Shown: piece after piece, positions 1 to 12,900 of the stretch
Layout of the letters: each line of letters opens with the position of its first letter
How positions within the stretch are numbered: position 1 is the first letter of the stretch
Source: Diabrotica undecimpunctata
Taxonomy: Eukaryota; Arthropoda; Insecta; Coleoptera; Chrysomelidae
Length of the DNA stretch: 64,000 nt
Direction: 5' to 3'
NCBI RefSeq assembly: GCF_040954645.1
Contig: NC_092806.1
Span: 28,049,644-28,113,643, forward strand
Notes under the pieces: generated by a model
The model's database searches: none
What the model was told of the DNA's origin: nothing
The model's input: the letters and a program-made list of their open reading frames with translations, nothing else
Program-made: the position numbers and the translations under genes

Positions 1-298
1 CGTGTTTTAGTATTCCCGAATTAATTTCTGGAAATGTTGGAAAGGACGACCTAACTGACATAAGAAAAAATATTCGTTCGACATTCGTATACAAAAAGAT
101 GCGCTCTTTTCGATAATAGTGTCAAAATAAGGTATCACCATTAAAAAAATGATAATGTCATAACTCGAACAGTAATGACATCATCAAAAATATGAGTTCG
201 GCAAAAAATGCGCAACTGAAAAATAAAATCGAGCTGTCTGAGCTTTTTTGCCCAATGGCCAAATCAAGAGTTTAACGAATTTATTCGAACCTTTACGT

Positions 299-700
299 GT
301 TCACTGTATATGCTGATGACATCGTAATAATAGCCTACAGTTTAGAAAATCTACAAAATATTGAATAAAATGGGAAATATAGACTCTCCCACAATCTAAA
401 AAACAAATTCATGAAAATTAGTAAGAGCACTAATCCTAATAGTAAGAAGGCAACAGATCGAAAGCATTTTCAATTTTACAAAAATAAAAAGTCTCTCTAG
501 CAGAGATTTGGCATTAGCCCTAAAAATACGATTACCTAAATGTTATTTATATAGTGTTCTATACCATGAAGCTGAATTGAGGACTCCAGAGATTTGAGAT
601 GTTCATATACAGAGAAAGACTTCGCGGGTACAAACCCTGAAGTGCTGAGAATGAGCAAAGAAAAAAAATTGGACTACAACATGCTAAACAATAAAATATT
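299..700 (+). pseudogene. RTE-type reverse transcriptase remnant
   Basis: A plus-strand frame at about 299 reads FTVYADDIVIIAYSLENLQN, which contains the YADD catalytic box of a non-LTR reverse transcriptase. Around 595-690 a frame reads FEMFIYRERLRGY and then VLRMSKEKKL, matching the C-terminal region of the RTE copy at 7458-9955 (FEMWIYRRILKI, VLRRMNKERELL). Stops and frameshifts separate the pieces, so this is a dead fragment. Subfamily not determinable. Confidence 0.6.
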
Positions 701-1551
701 CACAAAAACGATTTCTGGTGAACATCAACAAAACAACCACTCTTTTCCGAAGGTTATAAAGAGCTAGATTATTGAGCAAAATGAACGGAGTCTTGTACTT
801 CTCCTGATCAAGCACTATTAATGAAGGTTTAAACGTTTTTATTGATTGTTTTCTAATTGTAACACATACGCATTTCCCAATCACCATGTACAGCTGATAT
901 TGTAATGTATCTGTCTACTATAGAACTGTATCTCCTAGTTTTCACAAACAATACGTACTGATTCTTCTTAACTGGCTTTACTATTCATTCGTTAAGTATA
1001 CGCAATAACTTTTGTAGATTTATTTACTACTTTTAAATGATTTATTGTATATAAATACGTTTTTATCCAAGTGCAATGTACCTTGTTAACACGACGAGCT
1101 GTATATAATGTTGAAATGCATTCCTAAATATGTTTCTCTAACTCTAGTCAATTTTCAAATTTTACGGAAAATTCAAACGACCGACTGTCTGTTTGTGTCG
1201 TTCTTTTGAATTTTTCAAGTTCACTTATATTATGCTACTAGTGTAATAAAAGACTAGGGTAAATAAAAAGAGTTAAACAATTTTCTGAGTTTTATTAGTT
1301 TTGCAGGAAATATTCTGAAGAAATAAAAATTGTGATACCAATAATTCCTCGAAACTTAATTTTTTAGGCCACATGATAGATTTACATGAAGAATGAAACG
1401 ATAACGTTGTGAAGAATTTTTATTAACAAATAATAAAAAAAAATTAATAATGTGTTTGGCGACCCCGTAGCTGAATACACTCCTATATACGTCTAGGTAT
1501 TGACAAAATGAGATGATCGATGTCTGCTTGTGGCACCTCGTTCCAAGCAAC

Positions 1552-2045
1552 TTAAACTTCACTTATTAACTGTGCCAGAGTCTGTGGAGGATAGTGCAAA
1601 GTGGACAGTCTTCTTCCCATCATATCCCATACATTTTCGATAGGATTTATATCCGGAGCACGGGGCTGCCACGGCAAAACATTAACGTCAGCTTTTTGGA
1701 GAAAGTCCATAGTTTGACGAGCAATATGGGGACGCGCGTTGTCTTGCTGAAAAAGGACGTCTCGAAGACCGTCCAGATAAGGCAGTAAAGTGGTTTGTAA
1801 GATGTTATCAACATAACGCGCAGCTGTCATATTGCCTCAAATAAACACAAGTGGTGATCGGCTACCATAGTCAATAGCTTTTCAAACAATTACTCAAACT
1901 GTCCTGTGTACATGCGTCTCAACAGCAAACCCGATATCTCGTCGCTCTCCACGGCGGCGTCTTACCATCCTACGTCCATTATGCATTCCTAAACAGAATC
2001 GTGATTCAACGCTGAATACTACATTACGCCATTCTGCCGTTCTCT
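1552..2045 (-). pseudogene. Tc1/mariner transposase, C-terminal half, broken
   Basis: The 92-residue open stretch at 1552-1830 holds LFQQDNARPH (second catalytic Asp) and APDINPIENVWD (third catalytic residue, Glu), the DD34E arrangement of Tc1-like elements. Upstream on the same strand, 1831-2045 encodes a decayed continuation including VVFSVESRFCLG and GRRMVRRRRGERRDIGF. There the first catalytic Asp appears replaced, with SVESRF where SDESRF is usual. Stops interrupt the join. The N-terminal DNA-binding half is missing and the fragment abuts a BEL/Pao-like ORF at about 2040. Confidence 0.75.
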
Positions 2046-2396
2046 GCACCAGTTCAAACGTCTGTCATCATATTTGTACTTAAGTTCAAAGTACCTTGCA
2101 CTATATTTATCTTTTGCCTCCATCTCACTGATTAACTCTTCTTCGGAAGCTTCTTCCAATATACTTTCAAGTACCGCACTTTCCACTTCACAAAGCTCAT
2201 TGTACTTTACTTGTAAAAGTTCCCACTGTACGCTAATTTTCTGCCAGGGTCGAGTGTCCACCGGTTCAGCTAACAAACTGTCCAAAACAGTAGCAACGTT
2301 CGTAAATGCACTTTGAAGCACCGTTCTGCGTTTTTTATCTGATTCCATTTTTCGCTTAAAAAGGTTAACTTTGGCCGAGCCTCGCGACAAAAGCAA
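2019..2396 (-). pseudogene. BEL/Pao retrotransposon gag N-terminus (DUF1759-like)
   Basis: A 125-residue acidic, helical open frame, with no zinc finger in view. The stretch YNELCEVESAVLESI followed by EMEAKDKYSARYFELKYKYDD resembles the start of BEL/Pao Gag polyproteins, where the DUF1759 domain begins. The frame ends where Tc1 sequence begins (about 2040), so only the N-terminal part survives. No LTR or pol was seen next to it. The family call rests on pattern memory and is moderate. Confidence 0.5.
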
Positions 2397-2770
2397 AATT
2401 ATTCGCCGGAAAAAAGTTTGCGCTAAAATAAGCGAAAATAACTAACTTTTAAGCACACCCGTATATAAGTCATATCACGGTCGCCAAATATTACGTTAGG
2501 AATGTCCTACGATTAATTTTCGCATGAGACTCATTAATAATCATAAACATTAATTTCTATTACAAAAAAATTACTTTATTAAAATATACAAATGTGACTT
2601 TAAAAGTTTTATTTAATTCAGTTTCCTTCGGTGGTACAAATTCGACTCAACTAACCCTAACTATCTACGCAATTGTTATATATTCTTATAATATGATATT
2701 CGATACTCCCTACATTCTCAGACGAAAAAGTCATTAAATTTTAATTGCCTTCACCAGCAATCAGCCGGAT

Positions 2771-2838
2771 TAGGGAATTTTTAAAATAAACGTTAAGTAT
2801 TTACTAGGGAATTTTTAAAATAAACGTTAAGTATTTAC
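2771..2838. repeat. Exact 34-bp tandem duplication
   Basis: Two identical 34-bp units, 2771-2804 and 2805-2838, each starting TAGGGAATTT and ending AGTATTTAC. They sit directly at the 3' border of the Jockey-like endonuclease fragment, so they may reflect 3'-end slippage during target-primed reverse transcription. Confidence 0.9.
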
Positions 2839-4260
2839 TCAACAATGACAGTTCATATCCCCTAAAATTATTTTTGGGTGCGGAATTTGATCAAGGTTAT
2901 TTAGTTCTTGTAGGTCTAGCTCGCTAGGATGTGGTAAATAAATTTTGCATATATTAATATGTTTTTGGTATGTTATACTCACTTCTACAACTTTGAGATT
3001 TGTACTTAATGCAATTGGCTTAGCTTCTAGGTATGTTTTTACAACATAGCTACCCCGCCACTGGCTTGTTGTACTATTCTGTTTTTTGGAAAACATTAAT
3101 AATTTCGAAGATTTATATTAGCTTGTTTAAAATGAATTTCTTGAAGACATGAAATCTTATGGCATTTATTAAAAGTTTTAACTGTTCTATATGGATATAA
3201 AACCCATTAAGATTCCACTGTAAAATAAAGGAATCAGACCTGTTAGAATTCTGACTGAGATGTCGTTCATCTATCTCTTCTGTGGAAAAGAGATTATTGG
3301 GGTTTAGTTTATTTTTTTAACCTAGAGATATTATTTTTAATTTTGAATTGTGGGTATAACAGTAAACAAAATTAAGCATTTCAATTAGATCGGCAGTTTC
3401 ATTCGAGTAGTCTTTTGAGATAATTTCAGGATGTTTGGCAAATAGTGTGTTTTCCAGAAAATCACATATTTCATTATAGTTTAGGATAGTGATCTGTTTT
3501 CTATTTAGTCTTTGATTGCCTCCAGAGAAAGCAAAAGTTCTTCGCGGGAATTTCTTGTTGACGTTTTTGATTTTTTCTTTGGTTTGTTGTTCTGTTTGGT
3601 TATTAGATGCAGTTACTGTAGTTAATATGTTTTAGGAAGTTTCTGGGTGTGCATTAGAAGTAGTTGGATTAGCTTTGTGACAGCACTCATCTTCCTGATG
3701 GCCAATAGTCTTGCATTTTTTACCTTAAATCCTTCTATAGAAAGGTATAATCGGTAAGTGATATTGTCGTTAGAGATGATGAAAGAATCAGGAATAGGCA
3801 TATTTTCTAAAGGTCTGATAAATAGTTGCCTTCTAAAATTCAAGACTTGGCTGTATTCGCTTTCAGGCATTCCTACTCATCGGTTTACATCCATCTTATG
3901 TAGTTCTTGTTCAATTTACATGTTTGGAACAGTAGGGCAAGCATTTTATATTATTAGTCTTTGAGCTGGAGTGATAACGTCTTCTTATTTCTACTTAAGT
4001 TTCTTTTATATTAACATATTTGTGGAAATGAACCAGTGAATCAACTGTAGTTTTAGAAGAAAGATGTAAACATATTCTATTGTTGGCGATTCTGGAAGCG
4101 AAAGATACGTTACGTGGACCAACTAGTAAACCGACGGCTATGATGTAGTTATGAACTTTAGTTACTTCAATACTGGAAAGGACTATTGCTTGATCTTCTG
4201 TTGGATCTGTGATATGAGATGAAGTGTGAGTAATTCATGGTGTTATTCGAAGTCCTGATT
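2839..4260 (-). pseudogene. Jockey-type non-LTR retrotransposon, ORF1 tail and endonuclease start
   Basis: Read right to left. 3622-3870 encodes a Gag-like stretch with PIPDSFIISNDNITYRLYLS, like the region just before the zinc knuckles of Jockey ORF1. At about 3250-3100 a frame reads ILQWNLNGFYIHIEQLKLLI and then SCLQEIHFK, the start of an apurinic-type endonuclease. 2839-3096 continues with VVEVSITY and PKIILGDMNCHC, the conserved GD(F/M)N box. Several stops and frameshifts are present. The reverse transcriptase is absent here; another Jockey piece lies at 17995-18760. Confidence 0.65.
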
Positions 4261-4960
4261 GATTAATATAGGAAAAGCTGCAAGACCGGCCCTGTTATCG
4301 GTTCAAGAACTGGTGTGGATCCGGACCCAAAACTTGTTTTATTTCTAGTCTTTCGGTATTTTATAGATGTACCGAAAAGAGTGTGGCGGTGAGTACTCGT
4401 TAAAAGGAAGAAACGAGGACTTATAATTTTATTTTCCAAGAAGCAATGGCAGCGAGAGAATTACGTCAAAATGACTGGATTGACAGAAATCACTGGCTCA
4501 ATAATAGCCAGAAACGGTTTGAGTTTTAAGAGATTCGCTAGTATGTATGTATTAAAACATTTCATTAAATTTGTAAAGCTGTCTCAGAAAAAAGTTGAAA
4601 ACTTTAGAGTTCTGACTTACAGAAAATATTGTGGTTGTTATTTTCTTCAGCCTAATATCCTGGAAGTGTAAAAAAATGCATTATCAGAAATGCTTACGTT
4701 AAAGCAGTTACTTTAAAAAACGGTCATAGCTAGATTTTTTCAAAAATCGAATGTAAATATTGGAAAAAATATGGTCTACAAAACTTCTTATAAATATTTT
4801 CGCCTATCTTTTAAGAGGTCTCCCAATAAGAATGTTCTTATGTTTTTTTTAAACGAAAACGGTAAAAATTGCTGTAAATCAAAAAAATTTTTATTGCAAA
4901 ATATAGATAATAATTATGTTCCGAATAACACATCATTCAAATGTCCACCGCGACTACGTT
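4261..4960. other. No gene recognised
   Basis: A+T-rich sequence between the Jockey and mariner remnants. A 66-codon open frame at 4471-4671 and a 75-codon frame at 4771-4998 have no recognisable motif, and the latter runs into antisense transposase sequence. Confidence 0.5.
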
Positions 4961-5998
4961 TTAATTTTCGGTCACTTTATGCAAAATATCCGCATTAATC
5001 TCACGAATGGTATGCTCTATGTTCCTCTTCAAGTCTTCGATAGATTGTGGTTTGTTCACATAGACCAATGACTTAACATAGCCCCATAAAAAATAATCCA
5101 ACGGTGTTAAATCGCAGCTTCTTGGAAGCCAAGCATCTGGTCGAAGTTGCTGAATTCTCCTGGGATCTCTGGCATCAAGAGATCAATGTTTCCGGGAACT
5201 TTTCCTTCAATAAATCAATGGTTGGGGCAGTAGTGTGACATGTGGCACCGTCCTGTTGGAAAAACATGCCATCCAAATCCATTTCATCCAACTGAGGCCA
5301 CAAAAAATCCGTTATCATCGTTCGATACCTTTCACCGTTGACTGTTAGTTACACCATGTTCGAAAAAATAAGGTCCGATGATGCCACCATGCCATAAACC
5401 GCACCAGACAGTGACTTTTTCTGGACGCAAAGGCTTTTCAAGAATCTTATGTGGATTATTTTCACTCCAAAAACGACAATTTTGCTTATTCACAAAGCCG
5501 TTTAACCAAAAATGAGCTTCATCGGAAAAGATTATTTTTTTTGAAAAAATCGCCATCATTTTCGAGTTTGTCTAGAGCCCAATCAGCGAACAAACGACGC
5601 TTATGATGGTCAAGTGGCTTCAGTTCTTGAGTCAGAACAATCTTGTAAATTTGTAGGCCTGTATCTTTTCTCGGAATACGCCAAGTTGTCATTCTGGTGA
5701 GTCCAAGTTCTTGAGAACGACGATTTACGGACACATTTGCATTCTTCGCTACACTGGCTCTTACAGCAGCAATATTGTCCTGAGTTCTTGCATTTCGGTG
5801 TCTAGTTGGTGGTTTCGTATCGTGCAGAGTAAATTCACGTTCAAACTTTTCCACGATTCGAAGTATTACACGCACATCAGAACAATGATTTGATCCATAA
5901 CTTTCACATAATGCACGATAGGTATTCACAAAAGAACGATTATTAGAATAAAATTTTAGGATAATTTAAAAACGTTGTTCAAGCGTATATCTTGCCAT
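4961..5998 (-). pseudogene. Mariner-superfamily transposase, nearly full length, frameshifted
   Basis: The start codon is at 5998-5996 (MARYTLEQRF followed by an in-frame TAA). The helix-turn-helix region and linker are at 5519-5929 (RTQDNIAAVRASVAKN, RSQELGLTRMTTWRI). The first catalytic Asp is in IIFSDEAHFWLNGFVNKQNC, and a WCGLWHGGIIGPYFF box follows. The second Asp lies near 5240 (FFQQDGATCH) and the third in CDLTPLDYFLWGY near 5100. The third residue is Asp, as in mariner-like (not Tc1) elements. The stop is at 4963-4961. At least two frameshifts and one nonsense codon make it inactive. No clear TIR pair found. Confidence 0.8.
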
Positions 5999-6119
5999 GG
6001 TAATTTGTTAGAGTATACAAAATACAAACGTCAACAAGTGACAGTTCTACCATTTTCAAAATGGCCGCTATGACATTTCAAAAACAGGACGTCCCTATTG
6101 GGAAACCCAGTACTTCTTA

Positions 6120-6960
6120 AGGCTGAAATAGAATAAAACAATATTCAATATTTAACTTACGACTATATTTTACATATAAAAATATACAAATTTTACATCT
6201 TATAGGTATATAAATTTTCGCAATCACCCAACCAAATACCATAATAGCGTTCAACAAAATTTATTTCTCATACCTTTATATATCCAACTGACCAAAAATA
6301 CGATATAATTATAATATGTCTTCGTAATAAAATTATGTAATAATAAATATGTCGAAATTCTGATGGAAATGTTGGTCTCGAGACATGTAAAACGTTACAG
6401 AAAGTTCACTGTTTGTACGGGTTTGTATGAATATTGTGTCAATTCTGATGACTTATTTCGAGTCAATACCAACCTTACAGCTTGGACAAGTTTTGTCTTG
6501 TTTTTACGGAAATGTATGCTATTGTTATTGAATTTATTTTAACAGACGTTGAAATAATTAAAAACAATAGGAAAACAAGCATGGAACTGTCACAATTGAC
6601 AAAAAGAGAAAAAAGGGATTCCCGGAAATACGTGGAAAGAAATTTATTACAGAACATAACTAAAAACAAAACTAGATCTAAAAATAGCAATTAAAAATTT
6701 TTCGCCAGATGAAGTATAGAAACTTTTCAAATCACTTAAGAAAAAACACTGATGGGTAAAATTCATTGGTAATGTAACAAAAATAATATTGACTCATAAA
6801 TGAATATGTGATGTTCCATATAATATTAAAAATCTGATATGCCACACAAACAGGTTTCGAACAGTTCTTACTAGTGTTTCTAAATAAAGGAATTAGAGAG
6901 AACATTGTATAAAATAAATTATATCAAACTACAAAATCATTAACCCAGAAAATTGATAAA
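6120..6960. other. Region downstream of Pex16, no gene recognised
   Basis: A+T-rich sequence. The overlapping short open frames on both strands at 6475-6694 look like chance. It probably contains the Pex16 3' UTR and flank. Confidence 0.5.
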
Positions 6961-9900
6961 TTAAGAAGACCACATATAGAAGTATGTACTTTGCCAGAAA
7001 GGCAGATACTGAGCTAACGGTGTAAATATTAGACCAGCTAGAGGAACTTTACTCAAAGTCATCAAAAATGAATGTACTCTATCTTTGCTATGTTTTTCAT
7101 ACATTGGTGATCGTAGAAGATATAACAACAGTAATATGGTTCGTTTTGATATCTGCAACCTTTGCTGCGGTGTTACTGACTTTACATCCTTCTTCGTGCA
7201 GGATCTATACAATTCCAAGCTGAAAAATAAAAGTTTTGTGAAAAAATAGAAATCGATAATGCAAAATTTAAATAAAAGATATAATACTACATTACGTTTG
7301 CTGGGTATAATTGCATACGGAAGTTAATTGAAAAATCTACAGTGAGAAGCAGGACATTAACATTTAAATTAATACTTAAATGAAATACTTGGTATGTACA
7401 TCTGCAACCTTCTTCAATGTTAAGTAAATTATTAATTGAAAAATAAGCCATTTTTTATTTCTTCTTCTTCTTCAATTGCCCTCTCGGCTACAGAGTTTGG
7501 CAATCATCATTGCTATTCGTATCTTTGAAGCTGTTGCTCTAAATAATTGGTTAGATGTGCACTGGAACCAGTCTCTTAAATTGCGCAGCCAAGATATACG
7601 TCGTCTCCCCACGCTTCGTTTGCCCTGAATCTTTCCTTGGATACTTAACTGGAGCAATCGGTACTTTTTCCCTCTCATTTCATGACCAAGATATTCCAAC
7701 TTTCTTCTCTTGATGGTGATCAACAGCTCCCGTTCTTTGTTCATTCTTCGAAGAACTACACTATTTGTTATTTTGTCTGTCCAAGGTATTTTCAAAATTC
7801 TTCGGTATATCCACATTTCGAAGGCCTCTAGTTTATCGGTATTGCTCTTGTTTAAAGTCCAAGTCTCTACTCCGTACAGTACTATCGAGAAGAGTAGCAT
7901 CTAACCAATCTCATTTTCAGGTTTAAGTTAATCTCATGACTTCCGAGAATGTCCTTCATATTAACAAAATCAGCTCGAGCCTTTCCAATTCTAGTTTTTA
8001 TTTCTTCTGTGATGTCATTGTTGTTATTAACGCTTGTTCCCAAATATTTATATTTGTGCACCCGTTTGATTTCGTTATTGTGAATGTACAGGTTTGCATT
8101 CAATCTTTGTTTTTTTTTAAATAATCATGAATTTCGTCTTCTTGACGTTCATTGTTAACCCTTTCTCTTCACTAGCTGTGACTACCTTGTTTAAAATGGC
8201 TTGCAGGTCTTTTACTGTCTCCGCCATTAAAACCGTATCATCTGCGTATCTATTATTATTAATTGGTTGGCCGTTAACTTTTATCCCAATCTTTTCTTCC
8301 TCCAATGCTTTCTTCATAATTTCTTCCGAATAGAGATTAAATAGCATTGGTGACAGCACACATCCTTGTCTAACTCCTTTTTTAATTTGAATTTCATTCG
8401 TTGTGCTATTTTCGATGCGTGCGACTGCCTTCTGATTATAATACAGAGTAGATATTATTCTTATATCGCGAGTGTCTAACTGTTTAGCTTCCAAGATCTC
8501 TAAAAGTTGGTCATGCTTGACGTTATCAAACGCCTTGTTGTAATCAATGAAACAAGCAAATACATCTTGATTAACATCCAAAAACCTCTGTGTCAGGATG
8601 TTAAAGGCAAATAATGCTTCGCGAGTTCCATATCCCTCCCGGAATCCAAACTGAGTTTCTCCGATATCTTCTTCCAATTTTCTGTAAATTCTATTGTGAA
8701 TTATTTTGAGGAATATTTTTAAGGTATGGCTCATCAGACTGATCGTGCGATGATCACTGCACTGCTTAACATGTGCCTTCTTGTGAAGGGGACAAAGGTT
8801 GATCTTAGCCATTCTTCAGGAATTGTACTGTTTTCATAAATCTTGTTAAATAAGTCTACTAACAAATGGATTCGATCTTCGTCTATCAACTTAAGTATAT
8901 CCGCTGGTAGCTCGTCTGGTCCTGGAGCTTTGCTATTCTTTGATGACTTCACCGCTTGCATTACTTCTTCTTTGCTTATTTCTGGACCTGTCTCCTCTGG
9001 AAAATTGTCACAAGGAGGCTGCCTTTGATCGTCAAACAGTTCTTCTATGTATGTCTGCCAATGTTTTAGTTTCTCCTCTGTTTCCATTCTCATGTTCCCT
9101 TGTTGGTCTATAAGTACTGTCTGCTTCCTGTTTCTCCTGTTGATCATTTCTTTAACTTTCTTGTGAAGATAGAACGAATCATATTTGTCTTCCAAGCTTT
9201 TAATCTCCTTACATTTGTCTTGTAACCATTGTTTTTTAGCGTCGCGGATTTTTCTTTTGATCTCTGTGTTAATTTGCTTATACTGATCTTCATTTTTGCC
9301 TTTCGATAGTCTTCGAGAATTCATCAATAAAAAAATTTGGTCACTCATCCATTCTTTCTATTTCTTTGGTTTTTCTCTCTTCAGAATATTTTTAGCGGGC
9401 TCCAGCACGTTCTTTTTAATAATGGCCCAGTGTTTATTAATGTCTAGTTCTGGTATCTTCTCTGTCTTTTTAAGTTTTTCAAGATTTGCCTGAATGCTTT
9501 GTACTCTTTTAAGTTTTATTCGGAATTGTGCCACTACTGGATTGTGGTCTGACCCTATATCTGCTCCTGGATACGTTTTCACAGATTCGATTGTGTTTTT
9601 ATATTTGTTGTTTATGGTTATATAATCTATTTGATTTCGTATAATATGGTCTTTAGTGTCTCCAGGAGATTTCTAGGTCTATACTCGTCTTCTTGGTAGT
9701 TGATAAAATGTGTTTTTAATTATAAAATTATTTTCCTGGCAAAATTGCAACAGCCGATCGCCTCTTTCATTTGTTTGACCGAGACCATATTTTCCCAACC
9801 CATTTGCCACATTCTCCTTTCCCAATTTTCGCATTCCAATCTCCCATTATTATTGTAATGTCTCTAGACTTAACAACTTTTAGTGTTTGTTCAATGGTCT

Positions 9901-12900
9901 TATAAAATTCTTCTGTGTCTTCTTCGCTACTCTTCGCTATTTTTTATTTAAAAAACATTTAATAAAAAATAGACAAATGAAAAAAGCAAGAAGCAAATCA
10001 AATTCAATAATAAAGAAATTGTGACAAAGTGAGGCCTATCTTGTTCTAAAAATAATTGAATTAGTTTTTAAAAAGTCTTTAAAGGGTTTCACCTGTTACT
10101 GTTTGAAAAATAGCTCTTATTTTAGCTTTCATATCTTCTGGAGTAATCGATGGGGTGTTATACATTATACTTTGTAGGTATCCCCAGAAAAAAGTCCATC
10201 GGTGTCAAGTCCGGAGATCTTAAAGACCATTTATGTGGATCATTTCTTCCGATCCAGTTTTTACCAAAACGCAGGCTTATAATATTCTTATATCTCGGTT
10301 TTGGACTACATGTACAATTGGTCTGCATTTAAACCTGTCAACTGTCACAAATATCTCAAGTACGAGAATTTCTTACGCCCTATCCATTTCTTTCCTTCAA
10401 TTTTACTGTTTAGAATTGACTGAAGAAACTCATATCTTGGTCCTCTGATTATATGTCCAAGATATTCTAATTTAATATTTGATCTCCAAATTAGGCTTCA
10501 AATGAGTTGGGCCAATAACTCATTATTGGTCATGAATGTTTAAAATGTGCTTCTTGCCTGTTTATTTCCACATCTGATTTCAAAGGAAGGATCTCAATTT
10601 TTGATGATCCAACATCAGAAATGATACACACTTATTAAGCCTAATCCGGTAAAAGACATTTTTGGGTTTAGGCACCTTTTCCTCTGAGCCACTCAATTAA
10701 TCTTTAATAAACAGTTGGAGGTCACTTGAATGATACAGCGATGTTAATTTAACAATATTGTACAAAATATATTAGACTCTAATTGAAGCTATGGTAATTG
10801 ATATATATTATTATGTAGATTTACTTACCTAGCAAAGTCCAATGCTAAAGACACAGCCCATGGTTTCCATGTCCTAGTTCCCAAACAAGCCATTGCTGCC
10901 AGATGAATAATGGGTTTTGAAATGTACACAGTTTCTGCAATCAACTCTCTTTTGGCCAAAGCATTAGTTAATGTTGGACCTTCTTCCACACCCAATAAGG
11001 ACCTTTTTGGTAAAGGTTTCCAATCTCTTAAGCCTGATAATAAAAAATATTTTACATAACCTTGATGAAGTAAGCAACAAATAGATGAAATAAAAGTTCC
11101 TATAAGCATTGCAAAACTGCAAAAGATAATAAAGAAAATAAAAAAATATATTATTATAAAAGACAGGCAATAAACAGAACACTTGTTCTTCTCTTGGCGC
11201 TACCGTCCTTTGTGCGATTTGGCCTGTCTTACAATATTTTTCCATTCTGTTCTGTCAGCTACTTTTCTTTTCAACTACCTGATGGTCATAACTTAAAGGT
11301 CATTCTCTCTACAACGTCTCAATATTTTACAGGGCTTCTTTTTGTTCTTTTTCCTTAAGGTTTCCATCTCTGGGTTACTTTTACAGCTCGATTATCCAGC
11401 ATTCTTTTTAAATTTATTCATTTTAATTTTCAATGTACCATTGGTACAAAGGGTTGGTCCAAATATATTCCTTAGTACTACTACTCTACTACTCTATGAT
11501 TCAATTCTTCTTCGTGTTGTCAATGTTTCTTGTATGACTTGGCTTTTGATGATCCCATCTCTATTTAGGTCTTTCTGTCAATCATTCAGTTTTTGTCTAC
11601 CACCTAGGGGCATTCTCAATTAGCAGATTGTTTTCCTTATCTCTTTATGTTCTAGCCATCTCAGTCTCTTCGTTTTAATAAATCTAACTATATTTTCAAT
11701 GTCTATTATTTCATGGTTCATTCTGCTTTTCACTTCTTCATGTTCCATTCTTTTCAGGCCCACAATTCTTCCTACGATTTCTCTCTCAAATATTCTTAAC
11801 TACTGGTTTGATTGCACCTCTGTATATTTTCAGTTTTGTATTTCTGGTCCTTCATTAGGCTATGTGATATTTCCAGTATATTTTGTTGCCTGCTAGTATT
11901 CTCTGTTACTTCTTCACTTTTCTTATATTTACTATTCACAATTACTCCCACATATTTAAATTGTTGAACTCTTTACAGTAGTATACATTTTGCATCTATT
12001 ATCTCAGTATTTTATTTTCATCATCATCATTGGTGCTACAGCCCTATAAAAGAGCCTCGACCTTCCCAAGTCTATTATGCCAGTCAGTTCTATCCATTGC
12101 CAACTGTTGCCAGTTTGCTGCGCTTATTTGCCTACCATCCTCATCTACTATCCCTCCACCTGAGTTTTGGTCTACCCCTACTTCTACTTCCCACAGGTTG
12201 TGACATAAGGCGGTATTTTATGTTAGTGGAATTTTTAGTAGCAATCTTTTATACTAGTTTTCATGTCGTCATTTTCTTGTTCACCCCCTTTTTCGGTTAC
12301 ACCATATAATATATTTTTCTTTCTTACTTCAATTTCTAGCTCTTCTATCCTTTTCTTTCTGCCATTTCTACTTTCATTATCTGAAAATCATTTGTGATCC
12401 GTCTTTACTCAGTGGTGGAAACTCACCTCCAGTAAGTCTGTCAGAAGAATGTATATAAGAACTTACTTGTTTTGAGTGAAATAATTTTCATGACACACAG
12501 ACTGTTGCTAAATCCTATATATAACTACACCAAATATTAATATGAAGATTTATAACTGTACAAAATGATTTTGGTTAGTCTGTATGACTAACCTAATTTG
12601 CGCAAAAGCAAAATGTTTTTGTTTACAACTGTTTTGCTACCATCTTGAACATTATAAAAACTTTAATTACCTGCAACTTTGACTATAAATATAATAGAGA
12701 CTCTCCTAAAACGATTTTTACAGATACTATATAAATTTTATCTAATTTTAAGAATCACTCAAGGACGATATTTTTATTTTTTATGTACTTTTCTTGGGTA
12801 ATCATACTTTTTTCGTTATAGAACTTAGCAAATTCGAAAATTAGATGAGTTTACAAAGCTCTATTATGCAAAAAATATGAATGTCCAAAAAAATCCAAAT

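Noticed and set aside
684..1562. Minus-strand frames of 67-68 codons
   Set aside because: No motif, A+T-rich and partly antisense to the RTE remnant; chance frames.
11342..12309. Plus-strand hydrophobic frames (93, 65 and 70 codons)
   Set aside because: They are antisense to decayed RTE tails in a Pex16 intron; hydrophobicity comes from T-rich antisense sequence.
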